A stretch of DNA of 64,000 nt. It comes from Pontibacterium sinense. Its GTDB lineage: Bacteria > Pseudomonadota > Gammaproteobacteria > Pseudomonadales > Balneatricaceae. Location: positions 210,600-274,599 of the forward strand of contig NZ_JADEYS010000003.1 in the NCBI RefSeq assembly GCF_015209595.1. The letters run 5' to 3'. The notes under the pieces are model-generated. The model saw only the letters and a list, made by a program, of their open reading frames with translations, had not been told where the DNA came from and searched no databases. A program made the position numbers and the translations under genes. Positions 1 through 8,193 of this stretch are shown one piece after another (within the stretch, counting starts at the first letter, position 1; each line of letters starts with the position of its first letter).

Positions 1-2
1 AC

Positions 3-680
3 CGCTTCTTTGCATTGCACGTGATTGCTTTACCTATCGTATTGCTGGCGCTGGTTGTTCTGCACATCATCGCGCTGCACGAAGTAGGTTCTAACAACCC
101 AGACGGTGTTGAAATTAAAGAGAAGAAAGACGAAAACGGTGTACCGCTCGACGGCATCCCGTTCCACCCTTACTACTCTGTTAAAGATATCGTGGGTGTT
201 GTTGTCTTCCTGTTTGTATTCTGTGCGGTTATCTTCTTCTTCCCAGAAGGTGGCGGTTACCTGATCGAAGCACCAAACTTCGAACCTGCTAACCCGCTGA
301 AAACGCCAGAGCACATCGCACCTGTATGGTACTTCACGCCATTCTACGCAATGCTGCGTGCTATTCCGCCAATTGCTGGCTCCCAGTTCCCGGGTGTTGT
401 GGTAATGGGTGGTGCGATTGCAATCCTGTTTGTGTTGCCGTGGCTTGATCGTAGCCCGGTTAAATCCATTCGTTACAAAGGTGTGATCAGTAAAGTAATG
501 CTGGTTGTGTTCTGTGTGTCCTTTGTGATTTTGGGTTACTTGGGTGTTGTGGCTTCTAACCCAGTACGTACGTTGATGGCTCAGATCTGTACTGCGCTGT
601 ACTTCGCGTACTTCTTCCTGATGCCTATTTACACCAAGATGGAAAGCACTAAACCGGTACCGGAGAGGGTTACAGGCTAA
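3..680 (+). CDS. petB: Cytochrome b of the bc1 complex, C-terminal part (5' end outside window)
   Basis: This is the C-terminal part (about 225 residues) of the membrane cytochrome b, which carries both hemes of ubiquinol-cytochrome c reductase. The reading frame is open from the first bases, so the gene starts upstream of the window. The visible part begins in helix D with the histidines of the ALHV and VLH segments (15 residues apart), which fit heme ligands, followed by the conserved HEVGSNNP loop. The quinol-site motif reads PVWY instead of the mitochondrial PEWY, a known bacterial variant. Several hydrophobic helices follow. Its stop overlaps the petC start (TAATG), so the two are translationally coupled. 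Identification is secure. Confidence 0.96.
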   Translation, partial: RFFALHVIALPIVLLALVVLHIIALHEVGSNNPDGVEIKEKKDENGVPLDGIPFHPYYSVKDIVGVVVFLFVFCAVIFFFPEGGGYLIEAPNFEPANPLKTPEHIAPVWYFTPFYAMLRAIPPIAGSQFPGVVVMGGAIAILFVLPWLDRSPVKSIRYKGVISKVMLVVFCVSFVILGYLGVVASNPVRTLMAQICTALYFAYFFLMPIYTKMESTKPVPERVTG

Positions 681-1441
681 TGAAAAAGTTTCTTGTTGCT
701 ATTGTAATGGCAGTGCTGCCGCTGACTGCGTCAGCTGCCGGCGGTGGTGCGCAACTGGATCACATTGAAGTTGATCCTACCAATCATGCTTCTATTCAGC
801 GTGGTATGCAGACCTTTGTGAACTACTGCATGGGTTGTCACTCTGCTAAATATCAGCGTTTCGAGCGTACTGCAATGGATGCAGGTATGCCGAACGATCT
901 GGTTCAGGAGCACCTGATTTTTGGTGATCAGAAAGTGGGTGAGCAGATGACTATCTCTATGTCACCTGCTGATGCGGGTAACTGGTTTGGTAACCCGCCA
1001 CCGGATCTGTCTCTGGAAGCACGTTTGCGTGGTCCAGACTGGATCTACACTTACATGCGTAGCTTTTATAAAGATGAGTCCCGTCCGTACGGCGTAAACA
1101 ACGTTGTCTTCAAAGATGTTGGTATGCCAAACGTGCTGGAGCATCTGCAGGGTGTTCAGGTGAACAACTGTACGCCTGAAGAGTTGCATGAAGCGCGCGG
1201 CAAAATCGATCCGCTGACAGGTCAGAGCATGAACAGCTGCATGACCACTGTTAAAAAAGGTGAGCTGTCTCCAGAGGAGTTTGACAAGGTTATTTATGAC
1301 CTGACTAACTTCCTGGCGTACATCGGTGAGCCGTACAAGCAGGACTCTCAGCGTATCGGTACTTATGTACTTATCTTCCTGTTCATCTTCTTCTTCTTCG
1401 CATTTGCACTGAAGAAAGAGTACTGGCGAGATATACATTAA
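680..1441 (+). CDS. petC: Cytochrome c1 of the bc1 complex
   Basis: This 253-residue protein carries the c-type heme that passes electrons from the Rieske centre to periplasmic cytochrome c. A signal peptide (residues 1-20, ending ASAA) is followed by the heme-binding motif CMGCH (C50, C53, H54). NPPPDLS lies at 105-111, and M149 in GMPNVL is a candidate axial ligand. A C-terminal membrane anchor (about residues 228-245) ends in a basic tail. It overlaps the petB stop by one base and closes the operon, with a strong hairpin terminator directly after it. The two extra cysteines at about 164 and 187 could form a disulfide; that is inference. Confidence 0.96.
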   Translation: MKKFLVAIVMAVLPLTASAAGGGAQLDHIEVDPTNHASIQRGMQTFVNYCMGCHSAKYQRFERTAMDAGMPNDLVQEHLIFGDQKVGEQMTISMSPADAGNWFGNPPPDLSLEARLRGPDWIYTYMRSFYKDESRPYGVNNVVFKDVGMPNVLEHLQGVQVNNCTPEELHEARGKIDPLTGQSMNSCMTTVKKGELSPEEFDKVIYDLTNFLAYIGEPYKQDSQRIGTYVLIFLFIFFFFAFALKKEYWRDIH

Positions 1442-1471
1442 GAACTCTGTGGTACAATAGTCCCACGTTAT

Positions 1472-1502
1472 TGCGCGGCCCGTCAGGGCCGCGCATTTGT
1501 TT
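1472..1502 (+). terminator. Intrinsic terminator after petC
   Basis: A 10-bp GC-rich stem (TGCGCGGCCC / GGGCCGCGCA) with a GTCA loop is followed by a T-rich tail. It lies 30 bases after the petC stop and before sspA, so it probably ends the bc1 transcript. Confidence 0.85.
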
Positions 1503-1534
1503 CTAGAATAAGCTAAACATACGGAGATCAATCG

Positions 1535-2167
1535 ATGGGCGTAGTGGCAAAGCGTTCTTCCATGACTTTTTATTCCAATGGTGAAGATCACTACAGTCAT
1601 CGAGTGCGTATTGTGCTTGCTGAAAAGGGTGTTGCAGTAGAGATCCATGACTGTGATGCGAATGATCTGCCGGAAGATCTGGCTTCTTTGAACCCTTATA
1701 ACAGTCTGCCAACATTGGTAGATCGTGAACTGGTTCTGTATGAGCCGAATGTAATGATGGAGTATCTGGATGAGCGTTTCCCTCATCCGCCGTTGTTGCC
1801 TGTTTATCCAGTAGCACGTGCTGAAAGTCGCTTGTATATGCACCGCATTCAGCGTGACTGGTGTGCGCTGGTCGATCAGATCCTTGCTGATCCAGAAGAT
1901 TTTGACGAAGGTGAGCGATTGCGCAAAGACCTGCGAGACAGTCTTGTTGCGGTGTCTCCTATCTTCGGTGAGAAAGACTTCTTCATGAGTGAAGAGTTCT
2001 CATTGGTTGATTGCTGTCTGGCGCCGGTTCTATGGCGTTTGCCGATGCTGGGTATTGATATACCTGAAGAGCAGTGCAAGCCGCTGGTTAAGTATATGGA
2101 GCGTCTGTTCGAGCGTGAATCGTTCCAGGCAAGCCTGTCCGAAGCCGAGCGTGAGATGCGCGATTAA
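1535..2167 (+). CDS. sspA: Stringent starvation protein A, RNA polymerase-associated
   Basis: This 210-residue protein has the glutathione S-transferase fold and lacks GST activity in its family. In E. coli SspA binds RNA polymerase and takes part in the starvation and acid-stress response. The N-terminal thioredoxin-like half contains [13 protein letters not shown] and the highly conserved stretch [24 protein letters not shown], and the all-helical half follows MYMHRI-like residues ([10 protein letters not shown]), as in E. coli SspA. The ATG at 1535 follows a GGAG-type ribosome site. It is followed by sspB, as in most gammaproteobacteria, though a terminator hairpin lies between them. Confidence 0.96.
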   Translation: MGVVAKRSSMTFYSNGEDHYSHRVRIVLAEKGVAVEIHDCDANDLPEDLASLNPYNSLPTLVDRELVLYEPNVMMEYLDERFPHPPLLPVYPVARAESRLYMHRIQRDWCALVDQILADPEDFDEGERLRKDLRDSLVAVSPIFGEKDFFMSEEFSLVDCCLAPVLWRLPMLGIDIPEEQCKPLVKYMERLFERESFQASLSEAEREMRD

Positions 2168-2216
2168 TCAGCTGATAATGCTGTGTGGTTAACGATGTGT
2201 TAGCTACGAATATAAG

Positions 2217-2244
2217 GGGATGAAGGAAACTTCGTCCCTTTTTT
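2217..2244 (+). terminator. Intrinsic terminator between sspA and sspB
   Basis: A 9-bp stem (GGGATGAAG / CTTCGTCCC, with one G-T pair) with a GAAA tetraloop is followed by six T residues. The sspB start lies only 16 bases beyond the T run, so sspB must be made by read-through or from a promoter inside or near sspA. Partial termination would set the SspA to SspB ratio. Confidence 0.8.
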
Positions 2245-2259
2245 GTTTTTGGAGTATGT

Positions 2260-2667
2260 ATGAAACCAAGCAGACCTTATTTGTTGCGGGCGTTGTATGA
2301 GTGGATGCTCGATAATGATCTGACCCCGCATGTTGTTGTGAATGCTGAATGGGAGGATGTTGTTGTACCCACTCAGTTTGTTGAGGATGGTCAGATTGTA
2401 TTGAACATTATCCCGAGTGCTGTGCGTGATTTCATAATTGGTGATGATGTTTTGAGTTTTAATGCTCGGTTCGGTGGTGTGCCAATGGATGTGTACATTC
2501 CATTGGGTGCTGTTATTGCAGTGTATGCGCGTGAAAATGCTGCAGGTATGGGATTTGGTATGGAGCCTGGGGCTGAGTTGTATGATGCGAATGAGCCGCA
2601 ACCGCCTGAACCGGAAGTGACGGAGCCTCCTAAAAAGAAAGGCCCAATGCTGAAGGTCGTGAAATAA
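2260..2667 (+). CDS. sspB: ClpXP protease specificity adaptor SspB
   Basis: This 135-residue adaptor binds ssrA-tagged peptides and delivers them to the ClpXP protease. The compact N-terminal substrate-binding domain (residues 4-110) starts with SRPYLLRALYEWMLDN and contains IVLNI, DVLSFNARFGG and the typical PLGAVIAVYARENAAGM. It is followed by a flexible acidic, Pro-rich linker and a basic, hydrophobic C-terminal tail (LKVVK) that matches the ClpX-binding module. It lies directly after sspA and shares the usual operon order. Confidence 0.96.
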   Translation: MKPSRPYLLRALYEWMLDNDLTPHVVVNAEWEDVVVPTQFVEDGQIVLNIIPSAVRDFIIGDDVLSFNARFGGVPMDVYIPLGAVIAVYARENAAGMGFGMEPGAELYDANEPQPPEPEVTEPPKKKGPMLKVVK

Positions 2668-2687
2668 GAAACTTGGTTTTGGAAGAG

Positions 2688-2714
2688 AGCTAAAGCGGGT
2701 GTTCCGCTTTAGCT
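2688..2714. terminator. Hairpin between convergent sspB and dolP
   Basis: A perfect 11-bp inverted repeat (AGCTAAAGCGG / CCGCTTTAGCT) with a 5-base loop sits between two convergent genes. It lacks a clear T run on either side, so its role as a bidirectional terminator is inferred from position and stem strength. Confidence 0.5.
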
Positions 2715-2726
2715 GATGATGCTGTA

Positions 2727-3299
2727 TTAATCGATATACTCGAAGATTTTGACGATCTTCTCTACGCCGCCTAGCCCGCTCACAATATTGACGGCTGCGT
2801 CAGCTTCGGACTGGGTGACTAGTCCCATCAAGTACACGGTGCCATTTTCGGTAACGACTTTAATTCGATGTCCGGGTACACCTTCGTCAACCAGAAGTTG
2901 GCTTTTGGTTTTCAGTGTCAGCCAGACATCGTTGGCTCCTTTGAGTGTAGAGCTTGAGCCTGAGATATTCATCTCGTTGTGAACCCGGCGAACTTTGCGA
3001 ACATTTGCAACGATTTGCTCGGCGAAGCTGCGGACCTCTTCTGATGGTGCTTGTCCGGTCAGTAATACGATGCCGTTAAAGCTGGTAACGCCCACGCTGG
3101 CGCCCTGCAGTTGTTCGCGAACTTCTAATAGATTGACGTTAGCTTTAGTTTCAATAACTTCGTCGTCAACATAGCTGCCGACGGTGCGAGAGCCGTAGTC
3201 TTCCTGAATGGGTTCTTCCCGGCCTGCGCTGATTAAGTTTGAGCAGCCGGTAAGAGGTAGTGCACAAATCAGCGCGGTGATAATAATCTTCGTGTTCAT
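2727..3299 (-). CDS. dolP: Dual BON-domain outer-membrane lipoprotein, DolP-like
   Basis: This 190-residue protein starts with a lipoprotein signal (lipobox LTGC, Cys19), so it should be lipidated and anchored in the outer membrane. Two BON domains follow (about residues 45-115 and 120-190), with the repeated pattern VxLxG (GIVLLTGQA and GTVYLMGLV). In E. coli DolP (YraP) binds anionic phospholipids and supports BAM complex activity and envelope integrity. The order lpoA-yraN-diaA-dolP is the same as in E. coli, which supports the name. Its start overlaps the diaA stop by one base, so the two are coupled. Confidence 0.9.
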   Translation of the reverse strand: MNTKIIITALICALPLTGCSNLISAGREEPIQEDYGSRTVGSYVDDEVIETKANVNLLEVREQLQGASVGVTSFNGIVLLTGQAPSEEVRSFAEQIVANVRKVRRVHNEMNISGSSSTLKGANDVWLTLKTKSQLLVDEGVPGHRIKVVTENGTVYLMGLVTQSEADAAVNIVSGLGGVEKIVKIFEYID

Positions 3300-3892
3300 T
3301 AGAGTTCACTTCCAAAAAGTTGAAAATCAACAAGATCACACAGCGAATGCAGCACCAGCAGGTGGGCATCGTGGACCAAAATAGGGTCTTCTGCAGGTAC
3401 GCAGATCTCTACTTCATCGGGGCCGAGTAAGGCGGTCATATCGCCCCCATCATTGCCGGTTAGTGCGATGACGATCATCTCACGATCATGTGCAGCCTGA
3501 ATCGCCTGTACCATGCTATTGGAGCGGCCATGTGGGGAAAGAACCAGAAAAAGATCTCCCGGTTGGCCAAGTGCTCTTATTTGTTTCGCATAGACATCGC
3601 TAAAGCTGCTGTCTTCACTGATGCCGCTTAGTGTATGAGCGTCTGCATTCAGGCAGATGGCTGGCAAACCTGGGCGTTCCTGGCGGAAGCGGTTGAGCAT
3701 TAGGCTGCAAAAGTGCTGGGCCAGTGATGCAGATGCGCCGTTGCCACACGTCAAAACTTTGGCTTCGGTTACCAGGCAATGTAGCAGCAATTCACCGGCG
3801 TGTGCGATCATCGGTGTGTACTGTTCGATGGTGACGGCGTTCACCTCCATCGAGTTGTGAAACTGACTGACGATACGGTCCTCAAGTTCCAT
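3299..3892 (-). CDS. diaA: SIS-domain DnaA initiator-associating protein DiaA
   Basis: This 197-residue protein consists of a sugar isomerase (SIS) fold. It has the CGNGASASLAQHF phosphosugar loop, NRFRQERPGLPAI, VYAKQIRALGQPGDLFLVLSP and ALTGNDGGD, all typical of the GmhA/DiaA group. Two features favour DiaA, the DnaA-binding stimulator of replication initiation: its place between yraN and dolP, and its overall match to the E. coli DiaA pattern. Phosphoheptose isomerase (GmhA) is the alternative reading, because the two families share the fold. Length equals the E. coli DiaA (196 residues). Confidence 0.87.
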   Translation of the reverse strand: MELEDRIVSQFHNSMEVNAVTIEQYTPMIAHAGELLLHCLVTEAKVLTCGNGASASLAQHFCSLMLNRFRQERPGLPAICLNADAHTLSGISEDSSFSDVYAKQIRALGQPGDLFLVLSPHGRSNSMVQAIQAAHDREMIVIALTGNDGGDMTALLGPDEVEICVPAEDPILVHDAHLLVLHSLCDLVDFQLFGSEL

Positions 3893-3914
3893 TTCTTTTC
3901 CTTATACTGCTACA

Positions 3915-4274
3915 TCAAAGTCTAAAGGCGTCTTTATACCACAGAGGCGTGGATAGTGCTTCCGTGGAGTCAAAGGCGAGCACATCAAAGCGACATTCCC
4001 GTTCTGCATATTGAGGGTTTTGCAGTAAAAAGTGCCGGGCAGCCTGGATGATCTTTTTTTGTTTCTTGGTGTTGACGCTTTCCGCCGCGCTTCCAAAGCT
4101 TTTGTGTTGGCGTAGGCGAACTTCGACAAATATCAGTGTCAGTTGTTCCTGCATGATCAGGTCTATTTCGCCAGCTCGGCAGTTGTAGTTGGTGGTCAGG
4201 GTTGTGAGGCCTGATCGTTCCAGGTGTTTGCGTGCTGAGCGTTCGGCATCCTTGCCGAGTTTGTTTCTATCCAT
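3915..4274 (-). CDS. yraN: YraN, UPF0102 family endonuclease-like protein
   Basis: This 119-residue protein belongs to UPF0102, whose fold resembles restriction and Holliday-junction nucleases. The family pattern is visible: G..AE..A..HLE..G, NYNCRAGEIDLIM and LIFVEVRLRQHKSFGSA, where E-x-D and V-E-V are the expected metal and catalytic residues. Its cellular role is not settled. It sits between lpoA and diaA on the same strand with short spacing, as in E. coli. Confidence 0.92.
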   Translation of the reverse strand: MDRNKLGKDAERSARKHLERSGLTTLTTNYNCRAGEIDLIMQEQLTLIFVEVRLRQHKSFGSAAESVNTKKQKKIIQAARHFLLQNPQYAERECRFDVLAFDSTEALSTPLWYKDAFRL

Positions 4275-4298
4275 GAATTCAGATTCCTGTCATCGGAT

Positions 4299-6143
4299 TT
4301 ACTGCTGTACGGTCCTTGGTTGTTGTAGTTGCGGGCTGCCGTTGCGGAATTTGGCCCACTGCATGTTGCGAACAACTTTTTTATTCTTATCTACCGTAAG
4401 TGAACCGGTTTCACCTTGAACAGCTGCGCCGTCGGTGGCGGCTAACTGATTCAGATAAGGGTGAATTTTGAAAGCATCAATGCCAAGTGCGTACAGTCGT
4501 CCAAATCGAGTGTCAGTATCTTGGCGTTTCTGAGCCAGAAAGCGCTTGGTATCGGATGCCGGTGCCAGTGACCATGGCATGTCGACAAACTGAATATCGT
4601 TTAGATCACGGTCTCGTTTGTCGTCAGGGTTGCCTGCAAATACGTGGGACGTCGCGTAGATGGGCAGCTTTCCAGCGTAGTGAAATGCAAGAATGGGTTT
4701 GATTTGACGGGCATCGCCAGGAAGTGCGCTCAAGAAAATAGCGTCTACGTCTTTGCGTCGGCGTTCCTCAAACTTGATTCGCTGGTTGCTCATCTTGAAG
4801 ATCTGCTTGGCACGCGCTTCGCTTTTATCTGTTGCCAGTAGCGTGCTGACATCCTGAGAAAAATCTTCCTGCTTATCGAATCGGGTGCTGTCCGCAACGC
4901 GCCCACCTAAAGCGGAGAATTCTTCTTCAAATGCAGTGCGAACTCGCGTCCCCCAGTTTGTTAGAGGGACCAATGTAAGCATAATGCGGTGGCCATCTTG
5001 CCAGGCCTTGCGTGCAGCTTGGCGGGCTTCGTCCTCTGCGGCCAGGCCGAATTGGTAAATCTGGCTATAGTCAGCAGTATTGTCGTAGTTGAGTGCGAGT
5101 ACCGGGATCGACATCGGTTCACTGTTGTTCAGCGCACTCACATATGGTTTTTCAAGCGGGCCGATCACCATATCAATCGACTGTTCGTGGATCAGTAATC
5201 TTAGCTGATCCGGGGAGCTAACCTGGGTGGAGTCTATAAACTGAAGCTGGGGTACAGGTTTGCCGTTTGCCTGTTCGTTGAAGTAGGCAGCCATGATGCC
5301 TTCACGAATGGCCGCTGAAGCTTTAGTGAGCTTGCCTTGCATAGGTAGAAGCACGGCGATTCGCTGGGCAATGATCGGTTCAGAGCTGACGGCTTCGCCG
5401 GCCTGTGGTGGCAATGCACGTGCCGGGTGAGATTCCCATAGGGTATTCCACTCGCTCATTGCGTAGCTGAGCTGGTCCAGTTGTGTTGCTTGCTTATGGA
5501 TCAGGGCCAGTTCAAACCAGCCCTGTTCATAGTATGTGTTGCCCGTCTGTTGGCTAAGTCCGATCAATTGGGTTGGGGAAAGCGAGCGCAGGGCGGACCA
5601 TATCTGATCATGGTATTGCTGCTGTAGCTGAGGATCGGGTTCGTGAGAGCTGATATCAATCAGTGCGAATGCTTCGCTGATCGGATCGTTCTGCAGGCGA
5701 AACGCCTCCGCACGAAGTTCGCCAATACGCGTGACTTGTTCAGTTGATGGGCGATAGGTCTGGTCCGACGGGAATTCCAGATAACGTAATGCTTGCTGAG
5801 GCTGTTGGGCATCCAGCGCGGCGCGAGCCCGGCTTTGAGCGACTTCATAGCGTAAAGATGGCGGCAGGAGCTCTAACTCAACATCTTTCAGGATATCGAG
5901 AGCGGCGTCCTTTCTGTCCATGCGTAGCAGTATATTAGCGGCTTGAACTCTCAAGCGGGCTGCCTGAATCGGTTGGGACTTGGCTGCTTGCTGCAGTAAA
6001 TCCTCGACGGCAAGGCGAGCCTGTTCCGCAGAACTGTAAGTCTGAGTGGTTGGGCGGGTATCTGGAGCTGGGCTGGTGCTACAGCCTGCTAAAGCCACGC
6101 CGATAATGCCTGCGGCCAAAGACAGGCGCCATTGAATCGTCAT
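4299..6143 (-). CDS. lpoA: Penicillin-binding protein activator LpoA, outer-membrane lipoprotein
   Basis: This 614-residue lipoprotein is the outer-membrane partner that activates PBP1A during peptidoglycan synthesis. The chosen ATG at 6143 has a GGTGAGA ribosome site and opens a clear lipoprotein signal with lipobox ALAGC. Starts further upstream would run into rsmI and spoil the signal peptide. An N-terminal helical TPR-like region (about 40-260) is followed by a Leu/Ile/Val-binding-like domain (IAVLLPMQGKLTKASAAIREGIMAAYF, then VIGPLEKPYVSAL). E. coli LpoA is somewhat longer. The gene heads the lpoA-yraN-diaA-dolP operon and diverges from rsmI across only 36 bp. Confidence 0.93.
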   Translation of the reverse strand: MTIQWRLSLAAGIIGVALAGCSTSPAPDTRPTTQTYSSAEQARLAVEDLLQQAAKSQPIQAARLRVQAANILLRMDRKDAALDILKDVELELLPPSLRYEVAQSRARAALDAQQPQQALRYLEFPSDQTYRPSTEQVTRIGELRAEAFRLQNDPISEAFALIDISSHEPDPQLQQQYHDQIWSALRSLSPTQLIGLSQQTGNTYYEQGWFELALIHKQATQLDQLSYAMSEWNTLWESHPARALPPQAGEAVSSEPIIAQRIAVLLPMQGKLTKASAAIREGIMAAYFNEQANGKPVPQLQFIDSTQVSSPDQLRLLIHEQSIDMVIGPLEKPYVSALNNSEPMSIPVLALNYDNTADYSQIYQFGLAAEDEARQAARKAWQDGHRIMLTLVPLTNWGTRVRTAFEEEFSALGGRVADSTRFDKQEDFSQDVSTLLATDKSEARAKQIFKMSNQRIKFEERRRKDVDAIFLSALPGDARQIKPILAFHYAGKLPIYATSHVFAGNPDDKRDRDLNDIQFVDMPWSLAPASDTKRFLAQKRQDTDTRFGRLYALGIDAFKIHPYLNQLAATDGAAVQGETGSLTVDKNKKVVRNMQWAKFRNGSPQLQQPRTVQQ

Positions 6144-6179
6144 ATACTTCTCACCCCGGTTTTTAGGATGGAATAGCTG

Positions 6180-7022
6180 ATGTCTGAATCTGCACTGTAT
6201 GTCGTTGCCACACCCATAGGCAATTTGCAGGATATGTCGCAACGTGCCGTAGAGGTGCTGAAAAACGCTGAGGTTATTGCAGCTGAAGATACGCGGCACA
6301 GTGCCCGTTTAATGGCGCACTTTAACATTAATACGCGCTTGATTTCAGTACATGACCACAATGAAAGGCAACGAATTGATAGTATTCTGGATTTGTTGCG
6401 TGCAGGTAACAGTGTTGCCTTGATTTCGGATGCGGGTACGCCGTTGATTTCCGACCCGGGTTTCGTCGTTGTGCGTGCGGTGCGTGAAGCCGGTTTTAAA
6501 GTGGTGCCTGTACCAGGATGTGCTGCATTTGTAGCTGCGTTGAGTGCCGCAGGTTTGCCGTCAGATCGCTTTGCGTTTGAGGGGTTTCCGCCAGCGAAGC
6601 GTAATGCGCGCCAGCAATACTATCAGGAGCAGTCTTCTGAAAGCCGTACTTTGATTTTTTATGAGTCGCCGCATCGTGTGCTGGAATCACTTAAAGATAT
6701 GAGTGACGCGATGGGTGCTGATCGACAGGTGGTGGTCGCGCGTGAGTTGACTAAGACATTTGAGACCATTCATTCAGCCCCATTGGCAGAGTTGATTGAC
6801 TGGATGGCTGCCGATCACAATCAGCAAAAAGGTGAGTTTGTTTTGCTGGTGCATGGTAAACCGAAACCCGAGGCGGGGGTTGTGGATAACAATGTCGAGC
6901 ATGTGCTGGATGTGTTGCTCGCCGAATTGCCGGTCAAGCAGGCTTCTGCGCTGGCGTCCAAAATAACCGGCGTTAAGAAAAACCTGCTTTACAAGCTGGC
7001 TTTAGAGAAGGCGGATAGCTGA
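6180..7022 (+). CDS. rsmI: 16S rRNA (cytidine1402-2'-O)-methyltransferase RsmI
   Basis: This 280-residue SAM-dependent enzyme adds the ribose 2'-O-methyl group of C1402 in the ribosomal P site; RsmH, encoded about 1.2 kb downstream, adds the base methyl on the same nucleotide. Tetrapyrrole methylase fold motifs are clear: YVVATPIGNLQDMSQRA, IAAEDTRHS, LISDAGTPLISDPGF, and the GxP loop PVPGCAAFVAALSAAGL. The ATG at 6180 is the only start that fits the N-terminus of the family. The gene diverges from lpoA, exactly as in E. coli. Confidence 0.96.
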   Translation: MSESALYVVATPIGNLQDMSQRAVEVLKNAEVIAAEDTRHSARLMAHFNINTRLISVHDHNERQRIDSILDLLRAGNSVALISDAGTPLISDPGFVVVRAVREAGFKVVPVPGCAAFVAALSAAGLPSDRFAFEGFPPAKRNARQQYYQEQSSESRTLIFYESPHRVLESLKDMSDAMGADRQVVVARELTKTFETIHSAPLAELIDWMAADHNQQKGEFVLLVHGKPKPEAGVVDNNVEHVLDVLLAELPVKQASALASKITGVKKNLLYKLALEKADS

Positions 7023-7108
7023 TCGGGCAACGCTTTGTTGAATGAGTTTTGTGGATAGTCATATTGCAGTAGCAAATCACCGGCGTTATGCGTATCCTTA
7101 GCGCCGGA

Positions 7109-7462
7109 GAAGTCCGCTAGACAGTCGCCGCCTTGCTTTGGCAGGGGGGAGGAAAGTCCGGGCTCCATAGGGTAAAGTGCCAGATAACGTCTGGGCGGCG
7201 AAAGTCGACGGAAAGTGCAGCAGAAAGTATACCGCCTAAGTATCTTCGGATAACGGTAAGGTTGAAAAGGTGAGGTAAGAGCTCACCGCGTGGGTGGCAA
7301 CATTCCACGGCGATGGTAAACCCCACTCGGAGCAAGACCAAATAGGGATCCTTAAGGTATGGCCCATACCGGATCCGGGTAGGTCGCTTGAGGTGTATGG
7401 CGACGTACACCCTAGATGAATGACTGTCCACGACAAAACCCGGCTTATCGGCGGGCTTCTCC
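7109..7462 (+). ncRNA. rnpB: RNase P RNA, bacterial type A
   Basis: This is the catalytic RNA that matures tRNA 5' ends. The sequence follows the E. coli M1 RNA closely: AGACAGTCGCCGCC, the P4 core GAGGAAAGTCCGGGCTCC near 7149, AGAGCTCACCGCG, the AAATAGGGATCC and GGCCCATACCGG region, and the 3' GAATGACTGTCCACGACA with ACCCGGCTTATCG. The 5' GAAGTCCGC pairs with the 3' GCGGGCTTC to form P1, which sets both ends. A weak candidate promoter (TTGCAG at 7064, TATGCG at 7087, spacer 17) lies upstream. Position between rsmI and mraZ is the same as in Pseudomonas. Ends are accurate to a few bases. Confidence 0.96.
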
Positions 7463-7632
7463 TTTAGTTTTATTCAGGTTTTATCTCTCTTTTTAGTGCG
7501 TTCGCACAGTGAAGTGCTTTTAACTCCTTAGTTTTCAAGGGCTTCAAATTCACACCGTTTTCACTTGTTCTCCCACTATTAAACAATCTAATAATTGCCT
7601 GATTTTACGCGGGTTTCCGGTCGATGGCCGCC

Positions 7633-7661
7633 TTGCATTTACTGGGGTTAATTTCTATAGT
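7633..7661 (+). promoter_or_regulatory. Sigma-70 promoter of the dcw cluster (Pmra)
   Basis: A -35 box TTGCAT (7633-7638) and a -10 box TATAGT (7656-7661) are separated by 17 bases, which is optimal. The expected transcription start lies near 7668, about 50 bases before mraZ and just ahead of the MraZ repeats. Confidence 0.7.
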
Positions 7662-7669
7662 GTTGTGTA

Positions 7670-7695
7670 GTGGGGTAAAGTGGATAAAAGTGGGA
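7670..7695 (+). promoter_or_regulatory. MraZ box, operator of the dcw cluster
   Basis: Three GTGGGG/GTGGAT/GTGGGA repeats start at 7670, 7680 and 7690, so they are exactly 10 bp apart and on one face of the helix. This matches the direct repeats that MraZ is known to bind upstream of its own gene. They cover the start of the mraZ transcript, which fits autorepression of the division genes. Confidence 0.85.
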
Positions 7696-7721
7696 AAATT
7701 TGGTGGCTGAGTAGGCAATAG

Positions 7722-8174
7722 ATGTTTCGTGGCGTGAATCCAATCAATCTGGACGCAAAGGGACGCATGGCGATCCCAGCGCGCTACCGTGAACAAATCA
7801 CGGGGTGTTGCGATGGATGTCTGGTTGCCACTATTGATCCTGATGATCGCTGCTTACTGCTTTATCCGCTTCAGGAATGGGAAGAGATTCAGAAGAAAAT
7901 CGAAGCTCTGCCGAGTTTAAATCCGGTAGCCCGTCGCCTTCAACGCTTATTGATCGGTCACGCAACAGACTTGGATATGGATGCTAATGGTCGTCTGTTG
8001 CTGCCTGCGCCGTTGCGTGAATACGCGGGGCTCGACAAGAAGATTGTGCTTCTTGGCCAAGGGCGGAAATTTGAAATATGGAGTGAGTCCCGCTGGGCGG
8101 AGACTCGCGATGAATATCTGCAGGTAGCGGAAGGCGCTGAAATGCCGGAAGAGATGCAGAGTCTGTCACTTTAA
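7722..8174 (+). CDS. mraZ: Transcriptional regulator MraZ
   Basis: This 150-residue protein has two AbrB-like SpoVT halves (residues 1-75 and 76-140), each with the family's DxxGRxxxP pattern (LDAKGRMAIPARYR and MDANGRLLLPAPLRE). MraZ forms ring oligomers and represses the dcw genes by binding direct repeats; such repeats lie directly upstream. It is the first gene of a collinear cluster that runs to lpxC. Confidence 0.97.
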   Translation: MFRGVNPINLDAKGRMAIPARYREQITGCCDGCLVATIDPDDRCLLLYPLQEWEEIQKKIEALPSLNPVARRLQRLLIGHATDLDMDANGRLLLPAPLREYAGLDKKIVLLGQGRKFEIWSESRWAETRDEYLQVAEGAEMPEEMQSLSL

Positions 8175-8193
8175 ATCGGAATCATGCTGAATC

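Noticed and set aside
1430..1458. TACAAT near 1453 as the sspA promoter
   Set aside because: No acceptable -35 box lies 16-18 bases upstream, and the element falls at the petC terminator.
7117..7436. Open frames on the minus strand within the RNase P RNA gene
   Set aside because: The region matches conserved RNase P RNA elements from end to end, so these frames are chance.
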